A DNA stretch of 64,000 nt from Hydra vulgaris (lineage: Eukaryota > Cnidaria > Hydrozoa > Anthoathecata > Hydridae), in assembly GCF_038396675.1 (NCBI RefSeq), contig NC_088928.1:52514001-52578000 (forward strand). Reading direction: 5' to 3'. The notes under the pieces are model-generated. The model ran no database searches, had not been told where the DNA came from, and was given only the letters and a program-made list of their open reading frames with translations. Of the stretch, positions 39,068 to 51,162 are shown piece after piece. A program made the position numbers and the translations under genes. The stretch's first letter is position 1. The number at the start of each line of letters is the position of its first letter.

Positions 39068-39749
39068 GAGGAGGCTGAATAAGTGCGAATTTCATAACTG
39101 CGAATCTGCATAAGTGTGAAGCAGTTGCAAAGACTGCCATAAGTGCGAACTGGCACAAGCGCGAACTGGCATAAGTGCGCCGAAAGAATTTGCAAACATT
39201 GGCATAAGTGCGAACTGGCATAAGTGCGAACTGGCATATGTGCGAATCAATTGCAAAAACTGGCATAAGTGCGAACTGGCACAAGCGCGAACTGGCATAA
39301 GTGCGCCGAAAGAATTTGCAAACATTGGCATAAGTGCGAACTGGCATAAGTGCGAACTGGCATATGTGCGAATCAATTGCAAAAACTGGCATAAGTGCGA
39401 ACTGGCACAAGCGCGAACTGGCATAAGTGCGCCGAAAGAATTTGCAAACATTGGCATAAGTGCGAATTGGCATAAGTGCGAACTGGCATAAGTGCAAATC
39501 GGCATAAGTGCGAACTTGTCAATTCGCTACTTATGCCAATTTGCACTTATGCCAATGTTTGCAAATTCTTTTGGCGCACTTATGCCAGTTCGCGCTTGTG
39601 CTAGTTCGCACTTATGCCAGTTTTTGCAATTGTTTCGCACTTATGCCAGTTCGCGCTTGTGCCAGTTCGCACTTATGCCAGTTCGCACTTATGCCAGTCA
39701 CACTTATGCTGATTCGCAGTTATGAAATTCGCGTTTATTCAGTCGCCCC
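39068..39749. mobile_element. fold-back element built of a 126-bp higher-order repeat
   Basis: Flanked by an 8-bp direct repeat TCCCGTGA (39060-39067 and 39750-39757). The tips, left GAGGAGGCTGAATAAGTGCG and right (inverted) GGGGCGACTGAATAAACGCG, are imperfect inverted repeats. The left arm (to about 39515) consists of 16-bp words GCATAAGTGCGAACTG organised in 126-bp units (landmark CGAAAGAATTTGC at 39181, 39307 and 39433). The right arm is the same material inverted and shorter. The 8-bp duplication points to hAT-driven mobility. No coding capacity; the in-frame 126-bp unit makes long spurious open frames. Confidence 0.85.
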
Positions 39750-39984
39750 TCCCGTGAAAAACCAAAAAACAGAAACCCAAGAAACGATTTATTAATAAAA
39801 CTTTATAACAAAGGGACATATTAATGAATCCAAACAGGGAGTTGTTAATAGAATTGAACTAATTAAGGAATATATCTTTGTAAATAAATTGTCGGGGATA
39901 TTTTTTTACCGTATATATATATTAATTTTGTTACAGGAGTCCATTAAATACTTTTTAATAAAATTTTGATGTTCACATTTATGA

Positions 39985-40195
39985 TGATGCTCACTTGTGG
40001 CAATGTTTGCAATTATTTTTGGCGCACTTAAGCCATTTGCACTTATGTCAGACAGTGCAACTGCATCGCACTTATACCAGTTCGCACTTTTGCCGATTTC
40101 TGCAAATTCTTATGGCGCACTTATGCTAGTTTGCAGTAAAGATAGGTTTTGCAACTGCTTCAGACTTAGACCAGTTCGCACTTATTCAGCGTACC
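39985..40195. repeat. diverged fragment of the fold-back element
   Basis: Words GGCGCACTTA, CCAGTTCGCACTT and a terminal GCACTTATTCAGCGTACCC repeat the right arm of 39068-39749 with many changes. The left end is missing. Confidence 0.7.
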
Positions 40196-40200
40196 CATAA

Positions 40201-40640
40201 ACAAATAACAGACATAATGTCTGAGACATTGTTACATAAATTTTGCAATGCTTTCAAAGTATTTGTTGAAAAGTAAACTATAAAATCTGATTGAAAAAGC
40301 AAACCTCTTGGTAACACTTAAAAATAAAAATAAAATTCAACTTTAAACCAAATACTATAGCAAAATCTTTTATCTTGACTTTTAGTGATTAATTAGAGGC
40401 TGTGAGTTGCAGTAATAAAACTAAATAATAGTCGTCTTTAACAATAGACACCAGCGGGAAGGTAAGTCAAGCTGTCTATCAACTCAAAAACATCACAACA
40501 ATGACAACACAATGATTACTTTCAATATAGCACCAGATATTTGACTTCCTCGTATAAATCTTGGATAAGCATCATAAAGATTTTAGATAAGTAAAAGTAC
40601 AATGAATTCGAGTGGATAGTTTCTGGATAGTTTCTGGATA
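40201..40640. other. AT-rich DNA without gene
   Basis: Only a short triple repeat of TGGATAGTTTC (40611-40650) is visible at its right edge. Confidence 0.5.
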
Positions 40641-43600
40641 GTTTCTTTCTCAAACAATACAAAAAAAATAATCTTGATATATGGTTCTTTTCTCGGAGAT
40701 TTGAATATTATAATGAAGGAGTATACTTTATCTTTAAATGTAAAATCCGAAAAATACAATCAGGATTTAAAAAGTGTTTTTCATTTAACTTTGGGTAATG
40801 ATTTTGGAGCTTATGATGAAAAAAATCAAGCCATTTGGACCTACAATAACTACTCCTTAGTTAGTTTTACTACAGATAGTTGTAATGTTTCATACATTAA
40901 AACAAAAATTCCTTGTATGTTAGATCAATTGTATTTTTTTAAAATATATATAAATTTACAAGACGATTTCTTTTCAGATCTACGAATCATTAATGGAAAA
41001 GCTGGTATAAACTATTCTTTTTTTAAATATATATTTTTTAAGTATTTTTATTTATTACCATTAAGACTAAACATTGTTATTAAAAATAAGATTTAAAAAA
41101 TTTTTAAATCTTATTTTAATAACAATACTTATTAAACTTATGCTATGTTTTACATTTAAAATTAATTTTGATTAGTTGTATTTTAAAAATTATATTGTAG
41201 AGTACCTTGTTGGTAACATCCCCACTTCCTTAGTCAACAAAAAAATAATTGCTGAGATACCAAAACTTGAAAAGGAATATTTTATTTCATTTGATATTTA
41301 TCCTAACAACTTTGTTTTTGATGAAGTTAATATTCTTTACTTTCTTGCTGATTCTAATAATAATACCTTTGGCATTTCGTTTCATGAAAATGGCGATGGC
41401 AAACTTAAAATTTACACTCCTATTATTGATGATCAAGGTTTTATTTTTTTCATTACCAATCCTATTGGAATACATGTATGGTCAAACATTGAAGTGTGTC
41501 AAATTATGAAAGATACATCTTATATATTCACAATCAGAATTAATGGAGAACTTGTATTTTCTAAAATTAATAATCAAACTCAAAACTTTGATAATGTGCA
41601 TGTTTATGCTTCATTTAAATGGTTGAATATTTATGAAAGCTTGATAAAAAACTTGTTTATAATAAATGGAATTTCAAGTAAGTTTTTTTAAACATTTTTT
41701 GAAAAACAAAATGACTTTTGATTATACTTTTTTTTGTGATTTTTATATTTAATCTGTATGTCAACAAAGTACAGACTACAAAAATCAAACACTTAACCAA
41801 ATATAGACTACCAAAATCTAACACTTGACAATATACAGACTAAAAAAATGCAATCCTTAACAAAAATCAACCAAAATAAATAATATGTTTATTTATATTA
41901 ATTTAATAATTATAATTTTTTTCTAACACTATTATTTATAAAAAAATAAAAATTTTAATTTTTTATAATTTTTAGTTATTAATTTTTTTTACATTTTTCT
42001 TTTTCAAATTAGGTCCCCTTTAAATTTGTTCAAGAATTTATGAAAATTCTTTATTTAATAATTATTGTTACTGTTTTTTTAGATAGGAGTTTGCAAACCA
42101 TAGTTGTTCAGCCTAAAGGTATTTAAAATAAAATTTCCTTTAATATAGTTAAAAAATAGCGCTCCAGATTTGCTGTTTCATCCATATCTTATATAAAAAA
42201 TATATGTTATGTATATTATCCATATATTATAAATAAAATTTTTAATGATCAATGTAGGGTGAATTGATCAAAATTTAAATGCTCTAAAACAATGCACATA
42301 ACAATTTATAAATAAAATTATATGAAACACGTTTATAAAACACACAATAACAAAAATAGTAATCAGTAAGTTTTTTTTTAGTTTTGCTTATTTTAAGACC
42401 AAGACATACTTATAAAGAAATTTTGTTTTAATAATATTAGTGATCCATATGATGTTGATTCAACCAGTTAAAATAAAAGTTCAATCTTGTAAGAAAAACC
42501 GTTGATAACACATGACCCTTGTTTTTAAAAGTTTTACAATGGTAAAGTTAATTTATGATGTTGAAATTTTTGTTTAGATTATATCAACAACAGAAAAGAA
42601 TTTCCTTTGATTCGGGGTTTGTTCCTTGGAACTATTAGAGTTTTAAAGAAGATTTTCTCTGTGTCTTTTAAAGTAAAGGCAACAAAGTTCATTAAAGGTA
42701 AAAAAAATGTGCTTCATTTAACTTTTGGTAAATATTGCGGATCATATAGTGACAGAAGTTTGGGTGTTTGGTACCATGAAGATGGCTCTGGAAAGCTTTC
42801 TATTATTGCTTCAGTAAATGGTAATGATAACTACTTCATTGAAACACCTCCTCTTAAATTAGGTGAATGGTCATTTGTCAAAATATTTCAAGTTTTTGAA
42901 GAAAATAAGTATTGGCTATATGTTGATTTAAATGGTTTCATTGTTCATAAAATTGAAAATTATGAAGTTAGAGATTTTAAAATTGTGAAGGTATATGCAT
43001 CTGATCTTTGGTATGATGCTCAAAATGGTGCAATTGCTGAACTTTTAATTGTTAATGGGTTACCTGGTAAGAGAAGTATCTATTGTTTAAACTTTTTTTA
43101 AATTTAAGTTTTATTTTTTTTAAGTAGTTACAATTATTATCTCATATTATAAATAAAAAGTTACAATTATTATCTCATATTCTAGAGTACATTGTTAGCA
43201 ATTATCACCTCACTTCATTAATAATGGGTAAAATTATAGCTGTGATACCAAAGCTTGAGAAAGAATATTTATTATCATTTGATCTTACTCTTAATAAATA
43301 TGTTCCTGGTATGCATGGTATTATTTATTTCTCTCTTGAATCTGGTGATGGAGTTTTTGGGATCTGGTATTACCAAGAGGGAAAACTTTTAATTGTGACT
43401 CCACTTAATGATTACTTAACAACTTTTCCGAATAATCGCTACATTATCATAAGTTCAGAGTTATCATTATGGATGAACATTGGGATAGTTCAAATTCTAA
43501 AAGAAAAGAGTTTTGTATACACAATTAGAGTAAATGGAGAAGTAATCTTTTCTGAAATTAATAAACATTCTTAAAGTTTTGATAATCTCAAAGTTTATGC

Positions 43601-43669
43601 TTCTGATTCTTGGAATGCGGCTCAAGATGGTTTAATAAGAAACTTTTTTTATCAGCAATATCATTTCGA
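40641..43669 (+). pseudogene. laminin-G-like repeat gene fragment, one repeat per phase-1 exon
   Basis: Five exons: about 40641-41004, 41201-41677, 42083-42118 (36 nt), 42578-43066 and 43186-43669, all with GT/AG borders and all junctions in phase 1. Each large exon encodes a beta-rich repeat: PKLEKEYFISFDIYP or similar, VLHLTFGK, DRSLGVWYHEDGSGKLSI, LGEWSFVKIFQVFEE, KVYASDLWYDAQNG and ELLIVNGLP. This fits a concanavalin-A/laminin-G-like fold of an extracellular protein; the family name is an inference. The small exon (DRSLQTIVVQPK) would be a linker. Exon 1 lacks the second half of its repeat. The last exon has TAA at 43572 where a Gln is expected and one extra T in a T-run near 43645. The middle exons are intact. 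No signal peptide or start is visible, so more exons must lie upstream or are lost. Confidence 0.7.
41073..41126. repeat. hairpin, about 26-bp arms, no loop
   Basis: ATTGTTATTAAAAATAAGAT and the remaining arm are followed at once by the inverse, with one extra A in the left arm. It lies in the intron after the first laminin-G-like exon. Confidence 0.92.
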
Positions 43670-43807
43670 GTAAGTTATTTAAAATATCTAGAAATTTTGT
43701 TCTACTCAAAGAATATTAAAATAATTATAGATTTATTTTAAATTTTTTAACATGGTATATAAGAAGATATAAATATAGAAAAAGGACATGTATCCAGAAG
43801 CTATATA

Positions 43808-44083
43808 CAGAGGCGATTTTACAGATAAAATAAAGGGGGTGAATCCTTAAAAAGGATGGGGGGTGAATCCTTAAAAAGGGAGGGGGGTGAATCCTTAAGA
43901 AGGAGAGCAGGGGATCCTTAAAAAGTATCAACTGGCTCTTATAAAAAAATAAAAAAGGTCCTCAAAACTAAAATTCACCCTACTTAAATGTGTAGAATAC
44001 TCTACTAGTTGACTATATTTCTCAAAAGACCGACTATAACTTGAAAATCGCACCCCCACACTCCCCTGTAAAATTGGCTTTGG
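43808..44083. mobile_element. MITE with CARAGSCRATTTTACAG ends
   Basis: Left tip CAGAGGCGATTTTACAG and right tip (inverted) CCAAAGCCAATTTTACAGGG. CTATATA precedes and CTACATA follows, a near-perfect 7-8-bp duplication suggesting hAT mobilisation. Inside, GGGGGGTGAATCCTTAAAAA is repeated about four times (43836-43925). A diverged partial copy lies inverted at 62970-63118. Confidence 0.7.
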
Positions 44084-44602
44084 CTACATATAGCACATTA
44101 GTATAAAATTATTTTTAATGATGTGTAAATTTTTGTCAATTTATTATTGTCTAATAATTTTTGAGTACTTTTATGTGTAAAACAAATTGTTTATATTTCT
44201 ATTATATACAAGATTTCTTAAGCTATATCCACACAAACTATTGACTTTAACTATAATGAAGTTTGATGATTCTTGCCAGTTTCTGCTATTTGCTTGCCAG
44301 TTCCTTGTACATAAAAGTTTTAAAAAATAGTTTTCTCAGCATAATAGATGTTAGAAAAGGAAAGGAAATTTTTGAACAGTTTGTATAGTATGAATTTGGA
44401 TTTTCTAGTGAAAGTACTGAATTAGATAAATACCAAGTTTAAACCTTATATTTTAACAGTTATTTTAGTATATTATTTGCTTAGTATCAATCAATGGTTT
44501 AGGTTTAAGGAAAAAATTGTTTCTACTTTAATAACATCAACAAAGCAAGTTGGTCTAGTACAAATAAAACAAATTGGGTATACTTTTTAATGCGGACAAT
44601 TA
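44084..44602. other. AT-rich DNA without gene
   Basis: Nothing is recognisable between the MITE and the next (TA)n array. Confidence 0.45.
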
Positions 44603-44812
<210 letters not shown>

Positions 44813-44868
44813 TGAAATGAAATCATAAAAACTAGCTTTTTTTCGTACTTGTGAGCAGCGTACATGTT

Positions 44869-44960
44869 TGCATTTAGAAAATTAATTCTGATTTTATATT
44901 CAGTAAATTTTCTTGGTCTAAATTTACTGAATAAAAAATCAGAATTAATTTCTAAATGCA
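44869..44960. repeat. near-perfect hairpin, about 41-bp arms, short loop
   Basis: TGCATTTAGAAAATTAATTC through CAGTAAATTT is followed, after TCTTGGTCT, by its inverse with one mismatch and one indel. No dispersed copy is visible. Confidence 0.93.
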
Positions 44961-45109
44961 GACTTGAAAATAAGTTCCTTTTAAAAAACTATTTAAAAAA
45001 ATGACCAGTCCAAATTTTTCCATATTCTAAAGAATTCTTTTCATGAATTTTTAATTATCTAATGTAGTTAATGCAACTTCCTGGTTGCAAAATACTACAA
45101 TTATTACAT

Positions 45110-45860
45110 AATTAATTATAACATTTCCCAACTTCCTGGGGATCTTAAATTATTTTCTATGATACTTGGACAGCAAGGTGGTTACACAAAATTTCCTTGT
45201 TTTTTGTGTGAATGTGATAGTCGTGATAATTAGCTTTATCACATTGGAACCAGAAAATGTGGCTAAAAAGAACATCGAATGTTGGAGAGAAAAACGTGCA
45301 CTTTGAATTTTGTCAGTTTGTGAAGGCTTTGCTAAAAGATGGTAAGACATTAAAACACCTGTCAAGCAAATTTCCTGGTATGTCTGAAGCAAAGCTGAAG
45401 GAGAGAGTTTTTGTTGGTTCATTTGTAAGTTATTCGAAAGTTATTATTGGTCATACATTCGTAGGCTAATGGAAGATAACAACTTCAAAAACATGACGAA
45501 CTATGTTGAGAGGTCAGCATGGAATTCTTTTAAAGATGTAGTTACGAAGTTTACAGGGAATCAGAAGGACTCGGACTTTAAAAATATCGTAGAAAATATG
45601 TTGTGCAATTTAAAAAAATTTGGGCTGCTCAAGAGTTTAAAACTCCATTTTTTGAACTCCTATTTGGATTATATCCCGGAAAATCTTGGTGCAGTAAGTG
45701 AAGAGCAAGCTGGGAAGTTTCACCAAGATATCAAAGAAATGGAGAGAAGGTATCAAGGTCTATTGATACAAATATGATGGGCGACTACTAATGGATGCTG
45801 CATAAAGGAAATGTAACGTCCCACAAGAGAAAAAGCACTTAACAAAGCTTCGAAACTAAA
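45110..45860 (+). pseudogene. relic of an uncharacterised invertebrate repeat family
   Basis: Blocks in order: GDLKLFSMILGQQGGYTKFP then CFLCECDSRDN (45139-45232), FVKALLKDGKTLKHLSSKFP then GMSEAKLKERVFVGSF (45310-45425), SLKLHFLNSYLDYIPENLG then AVSEEQAGKFHQDIKEMERR (45630-45760), and MLHKGNVTSHKRKST in another frame. From memory, proteins with this order recur in cnidarian and arthropod genomes, without assigned function; many copies suggest a transposon. Frame changes near 45255 and 45770, a TAA after DNMGDY-like MMGDY, and a deletion before FVKAL break it. CxxC and the His-rich HFHQD stretch hint at metal binding. Confidence 0.6.
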
Positions 45861-46129
45861 AAAAAAACAGATTTTATAAAGATTTATAGTTGTATATAAT
45901 GTAAATAAAATACTTTATGACTTAAAATTAATTAAACTTGTATAATTTTATGATTTTTGCAGAACTGTGTAATAAAGAGTTCACTCATTCAAAAGTTAAA
46001 TTTGCGCAATTACTATATTATTTCATTATATTACCTAATTTTTACTTTTGTAATTAAAATTACTCAAAACAGTTAATTCCTAATTGTTATATAAGAATGT
46101 ACACAGGTGGGATTAACGATTATCTAAAA

Positions 46130-46242
46130 TATTACATATCCGGCTATATCTAGATATACGATGGCTATATATGTTGCATATCCGGTTATACTATGATCCC
46201 GGATACCGGATTATCCGGATATCATATCCGGTACACCCCTAA
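46130..46242. repeat. solo hAT-like terminus with ATCCGG subterminal repeats
   Basis: Read from the right this is TTAGGGGTGTACCGGATATG, then several ATCCGG/CCGGATA words within 100 bp. TAGGGGTG tips and such clustered subterminal motifs are usual for hAT elements. The matching other end was not found, so it may be a solo end or the end of the relic at 45.1-45.9 kb. Confidence 0.45.
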
Positions 46243-46995
46243 TAAATAGCTACCACAAAAACAGCTATAGTTCCATTAACGCTTTCCAAAATGATAAATC
46301 CTCATTACAGAGGACATAAAGTGTTGCAAAATAAGGTTTTAAAAAGAGTTAAAAATGTATACAAAAAAGGAGATCACCACTTATAAAAACTAAAATCAGT
46401 TTACCTGCTTTGTTTGATACTGCAGTTGCTGATGTAGCACTCGTTGTTAGGGTTGTTGAATAACATTGTGTAGTTTTAAGTAAACAATATACATTAAAGA
46501 TATTATAACTTCCGTTTTAGAAATCAGTTTGTAGTTTTCAATTCATAGATCTTTATGGTTTCCAATAATTTCAACATAATGCAATGTTGAATATTGGGAA
46601 TAATAAAGATATAACAACCATTAAGTCTTGTACTTCGTAATGATAAAAATGCAACTTTTATCTATGCCAGACTAATTCATAACTAAATTAAAGAAAATAG
46701 TTGATATTACAAATCTTTACAACATTGATAAAACTAATAGTTACACATTACTTATTTCCATGAGGTATATTATCATGAGTCATCCAATAAATAAAAATTA
46801 ACAAGAAATCTCCAACATAAACTTCACGTTGATTGACTTTATGAAAAGGAATAAAATCAAAAACAACTAAATTAACTGCACAGTTGAGAAATCACTTTAC
46901 ACAACTAACTTAAAAACTTCTTGAATGCAATATGAAAAAAAAATTAACGTTATCAAAGTTAAGCATTGAAGTAAGAACAATACCTAATAACATGT

Positions 46996-47067
46996 CTAAA
47001 AAATGTTATTTTAATGTTCAGACCTAGGCAGGAAGCCTAGGTCTGAACATTAAAATAACATTTTTAG
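46996..47067. repeat. hairpin, 33-bp arms, 5-nt loop
   Basis: CTAAAAAATGTTATTTTAAT...GACCTAGGC, loop AGGAA, then the inverse with one A fewer in the A-run. Size and pairing would also suit a pre-miRNA-like transcript, but no bulges of the usual kind are present. Confidence 0.95.
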
Positions 47068-47097
47068 CTTTGATACATACTATGATGCATTACATAG

Positions 47098-47134
47098 ATT
47101 TTATGATATATTATATTTTAATATATCATAAAAT
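47098..47134. repeat. hairpin, 16-bp arms, 4-nt loop
   Basis: ATTTTATGATATATTA, loop TATT-like, then the exact inverse; weaker pairing continues outside. It stands 30 bp after the previous hairpin. Confidence 0.85.
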
Positions 47135-47846
47135 GTATAACATAATGTATCATATGACTAAGCAAAGCTCAAATAATGACGCGATAGTTATTGCATTAAT
47201 GTCGCTATAACTCTCGCTTCCGCCGAGGCCTGATGCTCTAATAAATAGCACAACAATTTCTAATGATAAAAGCTAATAACTTATTAAAATACCAAAATTT
47301 CTAGAATTACTAACTTTAAATTAAAATTCAAAAATCTACAAAATTCAGAAATTTGAAAATTCTTAAATATAAATTAAAATAATGGCTCCCAAAGAAACAA
47401 AAATAATAAATTTTTTAAAGCTAATAAATAACAAAAATTAAAAACAATAAAATGTAACTTGCAACAAAAAATATGCAGAGATCAGCAAAAGTTATTTCTA
47501 CATTCAAATTTTATCAAGAAAAATCAAACTAAAGCGAGAAATGCTTGACAGCAGCACGAAAGGGCTATTTAAAAAGAAATATTTTTCTTTTTAATTTTAT
47601 CTAAAGAAATATGAAGCTAATTGCTAATTGAAAGCTAATTAAAATGTTCTTTATAATATATTAATTTATATTATGATACATTAAATAAATAAATATAAAT
47701 AAATATGGAGTATGCTCCTAATAATGTAATTAGATATAAATATGCTCTTTATAATATATTAACCATTACTATAAATAATAAATTATGTTGCAGCATAAAT
47801 AGATATTTCAAACATGTTTTAATATTTTATGTTATGAACCTAAATT

Positions 47847-50087
47847 TCACAATTTCCTTACTTTACATTGAGCACAGAACCAATACCCTTTAGGTTTGCA
47901 AGATATTTGCAGATAAACATGTGACCAATCTAAACAATGATCACACTGAAGCCATTTTTGACTTTTTCCATTCGCCTTAGATTGCCCGCATAATTGACAT
48001 GGCCATTTTTCAATGCTCACAGCTTCACATTGTTTGATAACTTCAGCCCATGCAGCCTCTTCAAAATATTGCTTAATGTCATCAAGACTTTCTCTTTTAT
48101 CTGCTATCTTATTCAATAAATGATTTAAAAATTGGCAGGTGGTAATCATAGCACTCTCATGCAAAACCTGCTGGGCAACTGTTCTTTCTACAAACCAACA
48201 GAGACGGATATGATCTTTTTCAAAAGAACCCAACTTTTCAAATACTTTTAAAGGTTTGTCAAAAAGTCTCTGTTTGTTTTTACCTACGCAGCCAGGTGGC
48301 TTCCCCTGGGGTTGCCTTAAAACTAAATTTGTATGTGGCTTTTGAGAGACTGCTTCAGATATTTCTTTATTTCTGCATTCAAGTGGGGTCAACTAAAATC
48401 TGCACTTGAAGCTGACTAAAATACTAAAATTTCTTTCGATGATAGAACTTCTAAAACCTTCTAGACAAGTATCACTTTGATCTTCTGTAGACGTAAAACC
48501 TTTAAGACAAGGATCACTTTGAAACTAAAAAAAATTAAAAGGTTTTCTTATGCATTTCTTTAATGATTCAAAAACTGTAATGCATGTAAAATCCATTGTA
48601 GCTTATAAGCATGTAAAAGCATGTAAAATCCATTGACATACCATAAGTTCCCATTCACCAGAAATGCATTGTTGATTAATAGATTCTAACCAGGTAATTG
48701 CAAGTTCAAATTTTTGGGGTGGCGTTTCAGAGAGCAAAGATGTGGCACAACAGTGAGGTAATGATTCTATACTTCAGGTAATATGAGATGGCGATTGGTC
48801 AAAACTTACCTGGTTTACTTCAGGCTTACGTGAAATCCATCTAAATAAATCAATTTTGTTGTAAAAAATTTCTGTAAATAGTAAATAGTGTGAAGTAAGT
48901 TGAAAAATGTTTTGAAAAACCTTTATTTCAGTGTACACAAATTTAAATAAAAATTAAATAAAAATAATTCTTTCATTTAATTGAACTATAACAAACAGTC
49001 AATTTAGCAATAAAAAAAAGCAATTAATGTATCAAAGCATCATCGTTTGTTTTACTTCTTAGATAACCTGAATGACAAGATAACTTGTTAAAATAACTTC
49101 TTTTATAATAAACAAAATTAGAACATTCAATAACTAGTAAATTGTGTGCAACATTACAATACATGTTTTGTTTACTAAATTGTAAATTGATTAATAGTCA
49201 AATAAATTTTAGTTTAGCAATCAATAACATAAGTGGATTGAAACTTAAATATGGTCATAAAGTTATATAATGAAATAATACGGACCTATACTATTATCAT
49301 TTTCCTTTAAAAACTGCTAATATTGATTTGATCAAATGTGTTTGATTTGCATGCTTTTGTGAAAAAACATCAATATTTGTGTAATATTTATCTAAAACAC
49401 CAAGGAGAACTATAACCTTAAATGTTATGCCACACACTAAACCTAGGTTAATACAAACCTTATAGGTACCAACAAGCATGATACACTCGGGATACTTTTT
49501 TAACAATTTTATTTGTGCAGTTGTTGTCCATGAGATACACTCTACTTTTCTATCAAGATCGGCATCAATATGGGATATAACGTTCTGTAATTCCAGAACT
49601 TTAATAATTTCATCAAGAGCAGGACCTGTTTATTTGATAAGGAAAAAAATTAATCATTTAAAAAAGAGAATAACTCAAAGACATACATTTTAAAATTTAA
49701 GTTTCAACCAAAACAAAAACCTTTAAATTTCATTCTTTGCTTTATGTTATAAATATCACAAGGTCTTGTCTTTAAACCATGTTTGTTTAAATTGTCTGTT
49801 ACAAGAGTAGGATTAGCACCATGAGTTAGCAGAAGCATTGTCTGCTGTTCGAGAACTCCTTTTGCTTGACGCTCCGAACTATACATAAAGAATTGCTCAG
49901 GCCCATGTGGATGGTTATGAACTAAATTATTTTTCCTTATAAAATAACTCCTATATCTTTTTTATCTTTTTTATAGGCTACATAAATAGCCATCTTACAA
50001 CCACTTGCTAGAACACTATTGTCTTGTAACCCTGTGCCTCTCTCTAAGACACTGGGCATTACTTCCCCATAATGTTTGCATATCCAC
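47847..50087 (-). pseudogene. FAR1/MULE-like gene with C-terminal zinc finger, decayed
   Basis: Exon 50087-49721 reads WICKHYGEVMPSVLERGTG, GCKMAIYVAY, then after a shift LVHNHPHGPEQFFMYSSERQ, LLTHGANPTLVTDNLNKHG and PCDIYNIKQRMKFKG. The WxCxH...HNH pattern fits a FAR1/WRKY-GCM1 DNA-binding domain. Exon 49625-49459 has ISWTTTAQIKLLKKYPECIM then LVGTYK, the start of a MULE transposase core, where the usual Asp before GTYK is Val. Possible small exons lie at 48.65-48.85 kb. Exon 48524-47847 ends in CQLCG, WLQCDHCLDWSHVYL and GYWFCAQCK, a PHD-like zinc finger, with TAG at 48393. Similar genes occur as MULE transposons and as domesticated ZSWIM-type genes. The broken frames favour a relic. Confidence 0.65.
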
Positions 50088-50091
50088 CTGT

Positions 50092-51158
50092 AAAAGCAAA
50101 CTAAAAATAAAACAATGTTAAATACTCGTCTAACATTTTATTCTTAACATTTTGTTTCCTGTGTATAATAATTTATTCATTTAATTTATTCAATTTTAAT
50201 TTTAATAAATTTATTCAAATCAAATTATTCATAATATAATCGATTTAGCAAAAAGTAGAACTAAGCTAAACCAGGCTCATCGCTATTTTGGAACCAAAAT
50301 AAAACAAATTTATTATTTATTTAAAAAAAACATCAACCTATATTTTGATTTGTTTCATGGTTATTTTTCTAAAGAAAATATAGTGCAATTTTACATTTTA
50401 AATCCTTGGTGTTTTTCTATGAACCACTGCTCCTAATATAAGCAATGAACCTTCTTAAATTCAAAGGGTCTTTTATAACATTTATTAAACTACCTATCCT
50501 CAAAATTTGAAGTAAATCTGATGTGCCCGTATTAAGTTTAGGTTTCCCCAAGCAGACAAGGTATTTTTGTTAATTTGAAAATTTGAAGCATTGTTACACT
50601 GAGATCGCATATGTAAAATTTCCGGATCACATGGTAGTTTTATTGAATTCGGATTGGTGCTCAACACTTATTTTCTTATTTCGCGTAACTTTGTACACAT
50701 TACATATATTTTTACAGATTATTTACAGAGTTGTTAGTCCTAGGCCTTGACCTTGCCTTAAGGCCAAAAAATAGGTCCTTGACCTTGCAACTTTTGTCCT
50801 TGGCCTTGCAACTCTTGGCCTTGAAACTTTTTAGCCTTGACTTTTTTTTGTTTGTTTTGAATACAGCAGTGAATTACTAATTTTCTGTTTATTTTAGCAA
50901 GATCTTTTTTGCCTTTAGGAAATTACAAAGTTTAAAAAGTATTACAATGATTAAAAAGTAATTACATATGAATATTTTGAAGACAATAAATTGTATGGAC
51001 AATTTGTTTTTTTGAAATAAAAAAAAAATGTTGAAAGATTTTAAAATATTTATTCAGAGTAAAATACATGTTTTTATATTCAAAAGCATTTAAATTTTTT
51101 GAAACAGGCTCGGGTATGCTTAAGCAAAAAGTTAAGAGGCTCAAAAATGTGCTTAAGC
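50092..51158. other. AT-rich region with a CCTTGGCCTTGCAAC tandem repeat
   Basis: At 50735-50850 words of the type CCTTGGCCTTGCAACTTTTG repeat about six times. A related stretch in the same orientation is at 57150-57215, so the two flank the TTAA element in direct orientation. No gene is supported. Confidence 0.55.
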
Positions 51159-51162
51159 TTAA

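Larger units (their letters stand above)
46243..47846. other. AT-rich region with hairpins, no gene
   Basis: Apart from the two hairpins listed next, no coding block is supported; the open frame at 47705-47893 is low-complexity and unlikely to be real. Confidence 0.45.

Noticed and set aside
39054-39725. Several 77-147-codon open frames and an array resembling a CRISPR layout
   Set aside because: The 126-bp unit is a multiple of three, so frames stay open. There are no unique spacers between identical repeats, and the region is a fold-back element in a eukaryotic genome.
46996-47067. microRNA precursor
   Set aside because: Size would fit, but pairing is almost complete with no bulges, and it belongs to a set of unrelated hairpins of similar make. 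Small-RNA data would be needed to revive it.
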